64,000 bases of DNA from Pseudomonadota bacterium (GTDB lineage: Bacteria > Pseudomonadota > Alphaproteobacteria > Acetobacterales > Acetobacteraceae). The position numbers and the translations under genes were made by a program. The notes under the pieces were generated by a model that searched no databases, had not been told where the DNA came from, and saw only the letters and a program-made list of their open reading frames with translations. Of this stretch, positions 35,337 to 45,095 are shown piece by piece (position 1 is the first letter of the stretch; each line of letters begins with the position of its first letter). The DNA lies in NCBI GenBank assembly GCA_021801255.1, contig JAJYYH010000020.1, positions 22,338 through 86,337 of the forward strand, written 5' to 3'.

Positions 35337-37973
35337 CTAGCTCGCCGCCGTGAACATTTTCCTTACCATCTCCCCGGTATTCGCGCTGAGACCGGGGTGA
35401 CGCGCGAGCGTGGCGAGGGTTTCCCGCATCATCCCCCGCCGCGCCTCGGGAAAACGCCGCCACAGCCCGAACGCGGTGACGAGACGGGAGGCGAGCTGCG
35501 GATTGGCGGCGTCCAGCGCGATCACGGTCCTGGCCAAAAGCTCGTAACCCGCCCCTGATGGGTCGTGGAAGGCCAGCGGATTGGCCTGCGAAAAAGTGCC
35601 GATGAGCGCGCGCACCCGGTTGGGATTGCGGAGCGTGAAATCGGCATGACGGGCGAGCGCCTGGACGCGCCCCAGCGTGGTGGCGGCGGCAACCCCGGCC
35701 TGGATCGCGAACCATTTGTCGAGCACCAGATCATCGCCACGCCACGTCTCGTAAAACCGCGCCAGCGCCGCCTCCCGCGCGGCGGTCTCGGTCGCCGCCA
35801 GCAAGGTGAGGGCGGCGAGGCGGTCGGTCATGGTGGAGGCGGTGCCAAACTGCGTCATGGCGCGCCCGATCGCGCGGTCGCCCTCGGCGGCCATGAGATA
35901 GGAGAGACAGACATTCTTGAGCGCCCGCTGGCCCATTGCACGGCCATCGAGCGCCGCCGTCGCCGCCGCCCGCAAGCGCTCATAGGTCGCCGCCAGCGGC
36001 ACCGCGAGCGCCCGGCCGATCGCGACGCGCGCCGCCTCGCGCGCGGCGTGCAACGCCTCGACATCGATCTCCGCCATTTCCTCGCCGAGCTGCGTCTCGG
36101 AGGGCAAGGTCAAAGCTTCGGCGGCGAAGGCGGGATCGGCCTCGGCCTGTTCGAGCTGCGCCGCGAAGGCCGCGATCAGCCCCGCATCGAGGCCGAGATT
36201 GCTGCCCGAGCGCCAGGCGGCGGCGGTTTCCAGCAGGGTTTCGGTCGCGTCACGCTGCAGGCAGTCCCAGCGCAGGAAGGGGTCGGGATCGTGGGTCGCG
36301 AGGAAGCGCAGCCGCGCGCGATCCTGCCCGCGCAGCTTCACCGGCGCCGAAAACCCGCGCAGCAGCGCCGGCACCGGCCGGCGCGCCAGGCCGGTGAAGC
36401 GCCATTCCTGCTCGGCCTCGTCGAGCAGCAGAACGCGCTCCATGCTCGCCGCCGCGCCGGCAAGGCAGAGCGCCAAAGGCTGCCCGGTTTCGGCATCGAG
36501 CAAGCCACAGCGGATCGGGATCGGCAGCGGCGCCTTTTCGGCCTGCCCCGGCGTCGGCGGAATGTACTGGCGGAGCCGCAGCGTGAAGCTCCGCGACGCC
36601 GCGTCATAGCTTTCCTCGGCGGTGATCTCGGGCGTGCCGGCCTCTTCGTACCATTTCAGGAACGGCGTGAGATCGACCCCCGCGCCTTCGCCGATTGCTT
36701 CGAGAAAATCCTCGATCGTCACCGCCTGGTTGTCGCATTGCACGAAATAGCGGTCCATCCCGGCGCGGAAGCCGGCGGCGCCGAGCCGGGTGTGGATCAT
36801 CCGCACCAGTTCGGCGCCCTTCTGATAGATCGTCGCGGTGTAGAAATTATCGATTTTTTGATAGGAGTCGGGGCGCACGGGATGGGCGAGCGGGCCGGCA
36901 TCCTCGGAAAATTGCGCCGCGCGCAGGCGGCGGACATCGGCAATCCGCTGCACAGCGCGCGAGCCCTGATCGGCGGAGAATTCCTGGTCGCGGAAGACCG
37001 TCAGGCCCTCCTTGAGCGAAAGCTGGAACCAGTCGCGGCAGGTGATGCGGTTGCCGGTCCAGTTATGGAAATATTCGTGCGAAATCACCGTCTCGATGCC
37101 GCGATAGTCGGTATCGCTTGCGGTATCGGGCCGCGCCAGCACATAGCGCGTGTTGAAAATATTGAGCCCCTTGTTCTCCATTGCCCCCATGTTGAAATCC
37201 GACACCGCGGCGATGTTGAACACGTCGAGATCATATTCGCGCCCGAAGACGCGCTCATCCCAGGCCATCGCGGTCTTGAGGCAGTGCATGGCATGGCCGC
37301 ATTTGTCTTCATCGCCGCGCCGCACCCAGATCGCGAGCGCCACCCGGCGGCCGGAACACGTGACGAAATGATCACGCACCGCAACCAGGTCGCCAGCCAC
37401 CACGGCGAAGAGATAGCAGGGTTTGGGATGCGGGTCGTGCCACTTGACCCAGTGCCGCCCGCCCTCGGCCGCGCCTTGATCGACGCGGTTGCCGTTCGAG
37501 AGCAGCACCGGAAAGCGGGCGCGATCGGCGAGCAGGGTGGTGGTGTAGCGCGCCATGACATCGGGGCGGTCGGGGAAGAAGGTGATGCGGCGAAACCCCT
37601 CGGCTTCGCACTGCGTATAGAAATTGCCGCCCGAGACATAAAGGCCCGAAAGCGCGGTATTGGCCGCCGGGTCGAGCCGGGTGACGATTTCGAGGGCGAA
37701 CGCCGGCGGCGGATCGAACAGGGTAAGGCCAGTGGCGTCCACCCGATAGCGCGCCGGATCGAGCGCCGCGCCGTCAAGCCGCAAGGCCACGAGTTCGATC
37801 GCCTCGCCATCGAGGCGGAGCGGCAGAGCGGCCTCGCCCGCCGGATTGCGCCGCAATCTCAGCTGCGCCGTCACCAGGGTGGCGTCGGGCTCCAGCCGGA
37901 AGAGCAGATCAACCTCATCGACCAGGAAAGCCGGCGGGCGGTAGTCCCCGCGATGAACCGCAGCGTCGCTCAT
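35337..37973 (-). CDS. pepN: Aminopeptidase N
   Basis: An 878-residue M1 family zinc metallopeptidase that removes N-terminal residues from peptides in the cytoplasm. Key motifs: the exopeptidase 'FNMGAMENKGLNIFN' near residue 255, the zinc site 'ISHEYFHNWTGNRITCRDW' (HExxH, with the downstream Glu in 'LKEGLTVFRDQEFSADQ'), and the Tyr in 'YTATIYQKGAELVRMIH'. Length is normal for PepN. GAGGAG before the ATG at 37973 decides the start against one 15 codons upstream. Divergent from rpmB. Confidence 0.95.
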   Translation of the reverse strand: MSDAAVHRGDYRPPAFLVDEVDLLFRLEPDATLVTAQLRLRRNPAGEAALPLRLDGEAIELVALRLDGAALDPARYRVDATGLTLFDPPPAFALEIVTRLDPAANTALSGLYVSGGNFYTQCEAEGFRRITFFPDRPDVMARYTTTLLADRARFPVLLSNGNRVDQGAAEGGRHWVKWHDPHPKPCYLFAVVAGDLVAVRDHFVTCSGRRVALAIWVRRGDEDKCGHAMHCLKTAMAWDERVFGREYDLDVFNIAAVSDFNMGAMENKGLNIFNTRYVLARPDTASDTDYRGIETVISHEYFHNWTGNRITCRDWFQLSLKEGLTVFRDQEFSADQGSRAVQRIADVRRLRAAQFSEDAGPLAHPVRPDSYQKIDNFYTATIYQKGAELVRMIHTRLGAAGFRAGMDRYFVQCDNQAVTIEDFLEAIGEGAGVDLTPFLKWYEEAGTPEITAEESYDAASRSFTLRLRQYIPPTPGQAEKAPLPIPIRCGLLDAETGQPLALCLAGAAASMERVLLLDEAEQEWRFTGLARRPVPALLRGFSAPVKLRGQDRARLRFLATHDPDPFLRWDCLQRDATETLLETAAAWRSGSNLGLDAGLIAAFAAQLEQAEADPAFAAEALTLPSETQLGEEMAEIDVEALHAAREAARVAIGRALAVPLAATYERLRAAATAALDGRAMGQRALKNVCLSYLMAAEGDRAIGRAMTQFGTASTMTDRLAALTLLAATETAAREAALARFYETWRGDDLVLDKWFAIQAGVAAATTLGRVQALARHADFTLRNPNRVRALIGTFSQANPLAFHDPSGAGYELLARTVIALDAANPQLASRLVTAFGLWRRFPEARRGMMRETLATLARHPGLSANTGEMVRKMFTAAS

Positions 37974-38061
37974 ACCCGCTCCTCGGATGGCGCGCCGCAG
38001 GGCGCGCGTGCCAGGCAATCATGAGGGATTTGCCACCGGCAAGGCAATTTTCCATGGCCCA

Positions 38062-38090
38062 TTGACGCTGCGCCACGCTTTGGCCATAAG
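38062..38090 (+). promoter_or_regulatory. Probable rpmB promoter
   Basis: TTGACG at 38062-38067, a 17-base spacer and CATAAG at 38085-38090 form a reasonable housekeeping promoter 62 bases upstream of the rpmB ATG, in the pepN-rpmB divergent gap. Confidence 0.5.
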
Positions 38091-38152
38091 CCCCCCGCGC
38101 CCATTTTCCGGAGACGCCGCTTCGGCGCCCGACAAGCTTAAGGAAGAGATCG

Positions 38153-38467
38153 ATGTCCCGCCGCTGCCAGATCACCGGCAAGACCATCATGACGGGCAAT
38201 AACGTCAGCCACGCCAATAACAAAACCCGCCGCCGCTTCCTGCCCAACCTACAGGAGGCCTCGCTGCTTTCCGACATCCTCGGCATGCCCACGGCGCTCC
38301 GGGTGACGACGCGGGCGCTGCGCAGCATCGAGCATAATGGCGGCCTCGATGCCTTCCTGCTCACCGCCCCGACGCGCAAGCTGTCGCCCGAGGCGCGCAC
38401 CCTGAAACGCCGTATCCTCCGCGCCCGCACCCGCCGCGAGACCGCCGCCGCGCCGCAGTCGCGGTAA
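38153..38467 (+). CDS. rpmB: 50S ribosomal protein L28
   Basis: A 104-residue large-subunit ribosomal protein. The N-terminus '[20 protein letters not shown]' and '[13 protein letters not shown]' are diagnostic of alphaproteobacterial L28. The C-terminal tail is Arg- and Ala-rich and longer than the roughly 78-residue E. coli protein, as is usual in this class. AAGGAAGAG precedes the ATG. Monocistronic, with a promoter in the pepN-rpmB gap and followed directly by a hairpin-rich repeat that may act as its terminator. Confidence 0.97.
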   Translation: MSRRCQITGKTIMTGNNVSHANNKTRRRFLPNLQEASLLSDILGMPTALRVTTRALRSIEHNGGLDAFLLTAPTRKLSPEARTLKRRILRARTRRETAAAPQSR

Positions 38468-38585
38468 GGCGAGGGCTCTGCCCTCGACCCGCTGGGGCCT
38501 GAAGCCCCAGACCCCCAACCCTCTACGTGAAAGGGTCCAGGGACTTCTGTCCCTGGCGGGGTCCAGGGGCAGCGCCCCTGGCCTT
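38468..38585. repeat. Tandem-hairpin repeat unit B, copy 2
   Basis: Four adjacent inverted repeats: CGAGGGCTCTGCCCTCG, CTGGGGCCTGAAGCCCCAG, CCAGGGACTTCTGTCCCTGG and CCAGGGGCAGCGCCCCTGG. Layout and wording match 33103-33233. It fills the gap between the convergent rpmB and S41 protease genes, so it could end transcription from both sides, although no U-run is seen. Confidence 0.75.
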
Positions 38586-38593
38586 ATCTTGCC

Positions 38594-40120
38594 TCACGGC
38601 GCGGCGGGGAGAAACTGCGGCGGCAGGAGGGCGTTGGCGTAGCTGTCCGGGTGGTCGATCAGGAAGCGTGCTCCTTGTAGGTCGAGATCGGTGCCGATCG
38701 CGGCCGGGCAGGCGTCGCGGATTTCGAGCACCATGGCCGCGGGCAGCGGTGGCCGCGCCGTGCGGTGCCGCGCCAGCGCCGCGGCCAGCGGCCGGTCGCC
38801 TTTTGCCAGCGTCTCCAATTCCTGCTGCAAGGTGTCGGCGCCGAGGCTGGTGCAGATCTGCGGCAGCACGCCGAGGTCCTGGATCGGCCAGCCGAGCGGG
38901 GCGAGCACACGGCTCCAGGTGACAAACAGCTCGCCGCCATCGGGCAGCGGCGTCACCGTCTGGATCAGCCCCTTGCCGAGGGTCGCGCTGCCGATTACCA
39001 CGGCGCGGCGGTTATCGGCGAGGGCGGCGGCGGTGATTTCGGCAGCGCTCGCCGAGCGGCCATCGACCAGCACCACCACAGGGAGGTCGTCGGCGCGCGC
39101 CTCGGCGTCGGCCTGGAGCACCCGGTTGGCCGAGGGGTCGCGCCCGGCCGTGATGGCGACGAGACCGCTGCCGAGCAGGCCGCCCACCACCGCGACCGCC
39201 TGTTGTAGCAAACCGCCGCGATTGCCGCGCAGATCGAGCACCAGCCCGCGCGGCGGGACGTGGCGGGCGAAGGCTGCCTTGAGCGCGGCGTCGAATTGCT
39301 GGCCGGTGCCACGCTGGAACCCGGTGAGACGCAGGACCAGGAGACCGTCGAGGGGGCTTGCGAACACGCTCTGTGGCGGCACCAGCCCGCGTAGCAGATC
39401 GACCCGCAGCCGCCGCCCGTCATGGCCGCGCAGTTCGAGCCGGACATGGGTCGCGGGTGGCCCCGCAAGCAACGCCGCGGTGCTCACCGCATCGGCCATC
39501 CCGAGCGGGGTGCGATCGATGGCGAGGAGCGTCTCGCCCGGACGCAGCCCGGCGGCGGCGGCGGGGCTGTCGGGTTGCACCGCATCAATGACCACCCGCG
39601 CCCCGCGCTGGCCGAGGATCAACCCGACGCCGCCATCGGCGCGGCGTCCCTGGCGGTCGATCTCGGTCTCGCCCGGTGCGGCATAGCGGGAATAGGGATC
39701 GAGGTGGTTGAACAATTCATCGAACAGGCCACGAATGACGCCTTGCGGCCCGGCCCGCCGCACCGTGGCCGAGGCCCCCCAGCCCGCCGCCGCGAACTCC
39801 GCCGTGACCATGCCCCAGCCGTCGGCGTCATCCGGCCCCGGGGCGGGACGGCGCAGCAGCTCGCGATCGGCGCCACGCAGCACCACCTGGTCGGCCTGGC
39901 GTTCGGGCATCAGCGCCGGGTCCATCACCGCCAGACCGCGCAGCGCCCAGAGTGCCAGGCGCGGGATCGGGATCGCCTCCAGCGTGCGCGGCGCCATGAA
40001 GCCATAGGCGGTGGCAAACACCTGAGCCACCAGGGGCGTGGGAAAATCGAGAGTTTCGGCCGCCCCCGCGAAGGGGGCCGTGAGCAGCAGCGCGAACAGG
40101 AAAAAACCGGCGTGTCTCAC
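38594..40120 (-). CDS. S41 family C-terminal processing peptidase
   Basis: A 508-residue periplasmic serine protease. A signal peptide (about residues 1-20, ending 'FAGA') precedes 'LFNHLDPYSRYAAPGE', typical of CtpA proteins. A PDZ domain follows with 'VQPDSPAAAAGLRPGETLLA'. The peptidase domain has 'LVLDLRGNRGGLLQQAV', the nucleophile in 'VDGRSASAAEI' and the general base Lys in 'GSATLGKGLIQT'. The C-terminal 90 residues are less conserved. It overlaps the rnr stop region by 4 bases and is the last gene of the long minus-strand run. Confidence 0.9.
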   Translation of the reverse strand: MRHAGFFLFALLLTAPFAGAAETLDFPTPLVAQVFATAYGFMAPRTLEAIPIPRLALWALRGLAVMDPALMPERQADQVVLRGADRELLRRPAPGPDDADGWGMVTAEFAAAGWGASATVRRAGPQGVIRGLFDELFNHLDPYSRYAAPGETEIDRQGRRADGGVGLILGQRGARVVIDAVQPDSPAAAAGLRPGETLLAIDRTPLGMADAVSTAALLAGPPATHVRLELRGHDGRRLRVDLLRGLVPPQSVFASPLDGLLVLRLTGFQRGTGQQFDAALKAAFARHVPPRGLVLDLRGNRGGLLQQAVAVVGGLLGSGLVAITAGRDPSANRVLQADAEARADDLPVVVLVDGRSASAAEITAAALADNRRAVVIGSATLGKGLIQTVTPLPDGGELFVTWSRVLAPLGWPIQDLGVLPQICTSLGADTLQQELETLAKGDRPLAAALARHRTARPPLPAAMVLEIRDACPAAIGTDLDLQGARFLIDHPDSYANALLPPQFLPAAP

Positions 40121-42300
40121 GGGCGGTGGAGCTTGGTGCTCCGCCGGCCACGCGCCGGGCCAGGCCGCGGTGGCGCAGGTTGGAAAAGGTGAAAGACCAG
40201 CCCGCCGGTGAGCGGATTAGCCTCCATCAGGCGCACCTCGACGGTCTGCGCCAGGCGATAGCTCACACGGCTCCGCCGCCCGGAAAGCATTTGCTGATCC
40301 TGATCGAATATCCACTCATCATCGGGCAAGGAAGAGAGCGGCACGATTCCACTCGCGCCAATTGCCGGTAGTGTGACGAAAATCACCGCCCGCGTCACGC
40401 CGGAAATGCGCGCGGCGAAATTTTCTCCCACCCGCTCGGCAAGGAAAGCCGCGAGATAGCGCTCGATCGCGGCGCGCTCGGCGCTCGCCGCGCGGCGCTC
40501 GGTCAGGGTAATGTGCGCCGCGGTCTCTTCCAGCCCGTCCGCGCCCCCGAGCCCACCGGGGCCGAGCCGGCAGGCCGCAATCAGCGCGCGATGGATCAGG
40601 AGGTCGGCATAGCGGCGGATCGGGCTGGTGAAATGCGCGTAGCGCGCGAGACCTAAGCCAAAATGGCCGATATTGTCGGGGCTATAGGCCGCCTGGGACT
40701 GGCTGCGCAGGATCATTTCATTGACCAGCGGCGCCTCGGTGCGGCCGGCAACACGGCGCAGCACGGCGTCGAGATCGCGCGGATGCAGCCGATCCCCCGG
40801 TGGCAGCGAAATATCGAAGCTCGCCAGCAGCTCGCGGAGAGTGGCGAGTTTTTCCGGCGATGGCGGGGCATGGACGCGATAGACGCAAGGGGCATGGCGG
40901 GTCTCCAGCTCCTCGGCGGCGGCGACATTGGCGAGCACCATGAACTCCTCGATCAGCCGGTGGCTGTCGAGGCGCGGGCGCGGGCGGATGGCGCGGATTT
41001 TGCCTGTGGCGTCGAGTTCCACCTGCTGCTCGGGGAGATCGAGATCGAGCGTGCCGCGCGCCCGCCGCGCCGCCAGCAGGGCGTGAAAGGCGCCATGGAG
41101 CGGGTCGAGCAGCGCTGCCATCGCCCCGGCTTCGTGCGCCGCCTGCACCTCCTCATAGGTGAGGCGGGCGGCACTTTTCATCAGACCACGGCCGAAGCGA
41201 TGGGTGTGTTTGCGCCCCGCGCCATCGATGCGCATCTCGACGAACAGGCAGCCGCGCTCCTCGCCGGGGCGAAGGCTGCACCAACCATTGGAAAGCGCCT
41301 CGGGCAGCATCGGCACCACGCGGTCGGGGAAATAGACGCTGTTGCCGCGCAGCCGTGCGTCACGATCCAGCGCCGCGCCGGGGCGGACATAGTGCGCGAC
41401 ATCGGCGATGGCGACGATCAGCCGAAACCCATCAGCCGTCGCTTCGGCATGGACGGCATCGTCGAAATCCCGCGCGTCCGCCCCGTCGATGGTGACCAGC
41501 GGCAGGGCGCGCAGATCCTCCCGCCCAGAAAGCCCCGTGGCGCGAGCGCCGGCCGCCTCGGCCAGCGCGTCGGCGGAGAAATCGAGCGGAATGTCGTGCA
41601 GCGCGAGGACAAGCCGGCTCACCGAACGCGCCTCGCCCTCCCGCCCGAGGCGGGCGATGACGCGCGCCGGCTTGAGCCCCCAGCCGGCGGAGGGCAGCGG
41701 CACCGCCTCGACGATCTCGCCGGGCTCGGCCCCGCCCGCCTCGCCCGGCGGCACCCGCCATTCGGCGCGCGCCCGGCGATCGGCCGGCACGATGCGCCCG
41801 GCATCGGGGTGGCGGGGGGCATCGGCCACAGCGGCGCGGAAGACGCCGAGGATGCGCCCCACCCGGTCGTCGAGCCGCTTCAGGGTGCGGCCCTTGTAGC
41901 GCCCATTGCCGATCGGGCGAAGCCGCGCCAGCACCCGCGCGCCAAGCGCGAGCGCCGCGCGGCCACGTGGCTCGGGTTCCATCAGGATGGCGGGCGGCGG
42001 GCCCTCGCCCCGCCAATCGAGCGGCCGGGCCAGCGCCTCGCCCTCGCGGTCGAGCCCGGTGACCTCGACCATCATGGTCTCGGGCAGGCGCTGGCTGGCG
42101 GCGAACCGCCTGGCGCCGGCCGGCGCCACCACGCCCTCCTCGGCCAATTCGCGCAGCAACGCGCGGAGCGGGCCGCGATGCTCGGGGCCGAGGCCGAAGG
42201 CGCGGCTAATCTCGCGCTTGCCGACACGGCGCGGCGCCGCGGCGATGAAGCGGCGCAATTCGACGTGGCTCGGCAGACCTTTTTCCCCTCCACCGGCCAC
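40117..42300 (-). CDS. rnr: Ribonuclease R
   Basis: A 727-residue 3'-5' exoribonuclease. An N-terminal winged-helix region (about residues 1-65) is followed by cold-shock-like domains and the RNB catalytic domain. The metal-binding stretch 'TIDGADARDFDDAVHAE' holds the DxxxxxDxDD residues. Also visible are 'VAHYVRPGAALDRDA', 'NSVYFPDRVVPMLPEALSNG' and 'YAHFTSPIRRYADLLIHR'. An S1-like RNA-binding domain closes the protein. The GTG start lies 2 bases after the topA stop; no clear ribosome site, so translation is probably coupled. Confidence 0.94.
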   Translation of the reverse strand: MAGGGEKGLPSHVELRRFIAAAPRRVGKREISRAFGLGPEHRGPLRALLRELAEEGVVAPAGARRFAASQRLPETMMVEVTGLDREGEALARPLDWRGEGPPPAILMEPEPRGRAALALGARVLARLRPIGNGRYKGRTLKRLDDRVGRILGVFRAAVADAPRHPDAGRIVPADRRARAEWRVPPGEAGGAEPGEIVEAVPLPSAGWGLKPARVIARLGREGEARSVSRLVLALHDIPLDFSADALAEAAGARATGLSGREDLRALPLVTIDGADARDFDDAVHAEATADGFRLIVAIADVAHYVRPGAALDRDARLRGNSVYFPDRVVPMLPEALSNGWCSLRPGEERGCLFVEMRIDGAGRKHTHRFGRGLMKSAARLTYEEVQAAHEAGAMAALLDPLHGAFHALLAARRARGTLDLDLPEQQVELDATGKIRAIRPRPRLDSHRLIEEFMVLANVAAAEELETRHAPCVYRVHAPPSPEKLATLRELLASFDISLPPGDRLHPRDLDAVLRRVAGRTEAPLVNEMILRSQSQAAYSPDNIGHFGLGLARYAHFTSPIRRYADLLIHRALIAACRLGPGGLGGADGLEETAAHITLTERRAASAERAAIERYLAAFLAERVGENFAARISGVTRAVIFVTLPAIGASGIVPLSSLPDDEWIFDQDQQMLSGRRSRVSYRLAQTVEVRLMEANPLTGGLVFHLFQPAPPRPGPARGRRSTKLHRP

Positions 42301-42302
42301 GA

Positions 42303-45053
42303 TCAGGAGGCGGCCTTGCGGCGCGCCGGAGCGGCGGGCGAGGCGGCCTTGCCCTTGGCCGCGGCTTTCTTGGTCCCTGGTTTCTTCGTCCCGCGTTGCG
42401 CCGGCTTCGCCGTTGCCTTTCCGGTCCCCGCCTTTCCGGTCCCCGCCTTTCCAGTTCCCGCCTTTCCAGTCCCCGCCTTCTCGCCCGCGGGCGCGACGGC
42501 GGCGCGGGGGGATTTGGCCTTGCCGCGCGGGCGCAGCGTCTTGCCCTTCTCGGCGAGCAGCGCCACCGCCTCGGCCAGCGTGATCGCCTCCATGTCCATC
42601 CCGCGCGGCAGATTGGCGACCGATTGGCCGTGCTGGACATAGGGGCCGAAGCGGCCCTTGCGCACCAGCACCGGAAGCTGATCCTTGGGATGGGCGCCGA
42701 GGCCGCGCACGCTGGCGAGCTTCTTGGCCAGGACATCAACCGCGCGGTTGAGGCCGACGGCGAGCACGTCGTCATCGGCGTCGAGCGAGGCGAACACGCC
42801 GCCCATGCGCACATAGGGCCCGAACCGGCCAAGCCCCGCCTCGATCGGCTCGCCGGTTTCGGGGTGCAGCCCGATGCGGCGCGGCAGCGAGAGGAGACCG
42901 AGCGCCTGCTCAAGGGTGATCTGCTCGCCATCCATGCCGCGCGGCAGCGAGGCGCGGCGAACTCGCTTTTTGCCCTTGGCGTCCTCGACCGGCTCGCCTT
43001 GCTGGACATAGAGCCCGTAGGGGCCACGGCGGACGGTGATGTCCTCGCCGGTTTCGGGGTGCTGGCCGAGCAGGCGCAGGCCCTCGCGCAGCGTCTCGCC
43101 CTCGCCCTCGCCGCTTTCGATGGCGAGCTTGCGGGTATATTGGCAGGCGGGATAGTTCGAGCAGCCGATGAAGCTGCCGAACCGGCCGAGCCGCAGGCCG
43201 AGCCTGCCATTGCCACACGCTGGACAAGCGCGGGGGTCGCTGCCGTCGGGCTTGGCGGGGAAGAAATGCGGTCCAAGCTCGCGATCGAGCGCCTCGATCA
43301 CGTCCGAGATTTTCAGATCCCTGGTCTGCTCGACGGAATTGGAAAAAGCCTCCCAGAAGGCGCGCATCACCGCCCGCCAATCGATGCGGCCGCCCGAGAC
43401 ATCGTCGAGCTGTTCCTCAAGGGCGGCGGTGAAACCGGTATCGACATAGCGGTTGAAAAAACTCACCAGGAAGGCGGTGACCAGGCGGCCGCGATCCTCG
43501 GGAATGAAACGGCGTTTTTCCAGGCGCACATAGTTGCGCTCCTGCAGCACCGAGAGGATGGAGGCGTAGGTCGAGGGCCGGCCGATGCCGAGTTCCTCCA
43601 TCTTCTTGACCAGCGAGGCCTCGGAATAGCGCGGCGGCGGCTGGGTGAAGTGCTGATCGGCGCGCACCGCGGGGCGCGCCTCGGCGCTCACCCCGGCCAT
43701 GCGCAAGGGGTCCGCCGCCGCCATCGGCGGCAGGATGCGGCCCTCTTCCTCCTCGGCGGCGTCATCCTGATCCTCGCGATAGAGTTTCAGGAAACCGTCA
43801 AAAGCCAGCGTCGAGCCGGTGGCGCGCAGCTTGGTGCCGCCCGAGACCACCTCGACGCTCACCTGGTCGAGTTCCGCCGATTGCATCTGCGAGGCGACCG
43901 CGCGCTTCCAGATCAGCTCATAGAGCCGGCGCTGCTCCGCGCTGAGATGCGGGGCGGCGCGTTCGGGGGTGAGCGCGACATCGGTCGGCCGGATCGCCTC
44001 GTGCGCTTCCTGGGCGTTTTTCGCCCGGCTCTGGTATTCCCGCGGCGCGCCGGGGAGATAAGCGGCGCCGAAGGCGGATTTGACGTGATCGCGGATCGCC
44101 GCCACCGCTTCCCGCGCCATCTGCACGCCGTCGGTGCGCATATAGGTGATCAGCCCGACGGTCTCGCCGCCGATATCGACCCCCTCGTAGAGCTGCTGGG
44201 CGAGGCGCATGGTCTGCTGGGCGCCAAAGCCGAGCTTGCGCGAGGCTTCCTGCTGCACCGTGGAGGTTGTGAAGGGCGGCGGCGGGTGGCGGCGGACGCG
44301 CTTGCGCTCGACGCTGCCGACGACAAAACGCCCCGCCTCCACCGCGGCCTTGGCCTGGAGCGCCGAGGCTTCACAGTCGAGGTCGAAGGGGTCGAGTTTC
44401 TTGCCGTCGAGATGGGTGAGACGGGCGGTGAAGAGGGCGTCGCGCGGGGTGAGGAAATCGGCTTCCACCGTCCAGTATTCCCGCGCGCGGAAAGCCTCGA
44501 TCTCGGCCTCGCGCTCGCAGATCAGGCGCAGCGCCACTGATTGCACTCGGCCCGCGCTGCGGCTGCCCGGCAATTTGCGCCACAGCACCGGCGAGAGCGT
44601 GAAGCCCACGAGATAGTCGAGGGCGCGGCGCGCGAGGTAGGCCTCGATCAGCGCGTTGTCGAGATCGCGCGGATGGGCGATCGCCGCCTTGATCGCGGTT
44701 TTGGTGATCTCGTTGAAGGTGATGCGGTGGACCTCGACCCCCTTGAGTACATGCCGCGCCTCCAGCATGGCGCGCACATGCCAGGAAATCGCCTCGCCCT
44801 CGCGGTCGGGGTCGGTCGCGAGATAGAGACGCCGCGCGCCTTTGAGCGCCTGGGCGATCGCCGCGACCTGCTTCTCGCCGCGCGCGTCGGCCTCCCAGTC
44901 CATGGCGAAATCCTGCTCGGGGCGGACGCTGCCGTCCTTGGGCGGGAGATCGCGGACATGGCCGAAGCTCGCGAGCACGGTATAGCCGCCGCCAAGATAT
45001 TTGTTGATCGTCTTGGCCTTGGCGGGGGATTCGACAACGACAACGTCGGACAT
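42303..45053 (-). CDS. topA: DNA topoisomerase I
   Basis: A 916-residue type IA topoisomerase that relaxes negative supercoils. The Toprim domain starts 'VVVVESPAKAKTINKYLG' and has 'LATDPDREGEAISWH'. The active-site Tyr is in 'VGLITYMRTDGVQMA'. One clear Cys4 zinc motif appears near residue 610 (CPAC and CSNYPAC). Topo C-terminal repeats follow, including 'RRGPYGLYVQQGE' and 'LGRFGPYVRMGG'. The C-terminal tail is Lys/Ala-rich and contains a perfect GTGKA repeat. It sits 42 bases downstream of dprA and 2 bases before rnr. Confidence 0.96.
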   Translation of the reverse strand: MSDVVVVESPAKAKTINKYLGGGYTVLASFGHVRDLPPKDGSVRPEQDFAMDWEADARGEKQVAAIAQALKGARRLYLATDPDREGEAISWHVRAMLEARHVLKGVEVHRITFNEITKTAIKAAIAHPRDLDNALIEAYLARRALDYLVGFTLSPVLWRKLPGSRSAGRVQSVALRLICEREAEIEAFRAREYWTVEADFLTPRDALFTARLTHLDGKKLDPFDLDCEASALQAKAAVEAGRFVVGSVERKRVRRHPPPPFTTSTVQQEASRKLGFGAQQTMRLAQQLYEGVDIGGETVGLITYMRTDGVQMAREAVAAIRDHVKSAFGAAYLPGAPREYQSRAKNAQEAHEAIRPTDVALTPERAAPHLSAEQRRLYELIWKRAVASQMQSAELDQVSVEVVSGGTKLRATGSTLAFDGFLKLYREDQDDAAEEEEGRILPPMAAADPLRMAGVSAEARPAVRADQHFTQPPPRYSEASLVKKMEELGIGRPSTYASILSVLQERNYVRLEKRRFIPEDRGRLVTAFLVSFFNRYVDTGFTAALEEQLDDVSGGRIDWRAVMRAFWEAFSNSVEQTRDLKISDVIEALDRELGPHFFPAKPDGSDPRACPACGNGRLGLRLGRFGSFIGCSNYPACQYTRKLAIESGEGEGETLREGLRLLGQHPETGEDITVRRGPYGLYVQQGEPVEDAKGKKRVRRASLPRGMDGEQITLEQALGLLSLPRRIGLHPETGEPIEAGLGRFGPYVRMGGVFASLDADDDVLAVGLNRAVDVLAKKLASVRGLGAHPKDQLPVLVRKGRFGPYVQHGQSVANLPRGMDMEAITLAEAVALLAEKGKTLRPRGKAKSPRAAVAPAGEKAGTGKAGTGKAGTGKAGTGKATAKPAQRGTKKPGTKKAAAKGKAASPAAPARRKAAS
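42418..42477 (-). repeat. 15-bp tandem repeat in topA tail
   Basis: Four units of 15 bases (plus-strand form TTTCCGGTCCCCGCC or TTTCCAGTCCCCGCC, with two minor variants) encode four Gly-Thr-Gly-Lys-Ala repeats in the basic C-terminal tail of topoisomerase I. Copy-number change would not shift the frame. Confidence 0.85.
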
Positions 45054-45095
45054 GCGGTTTCCGCTCAGGAAGGGTTCAGCCGGCGCTCCGGGGGA

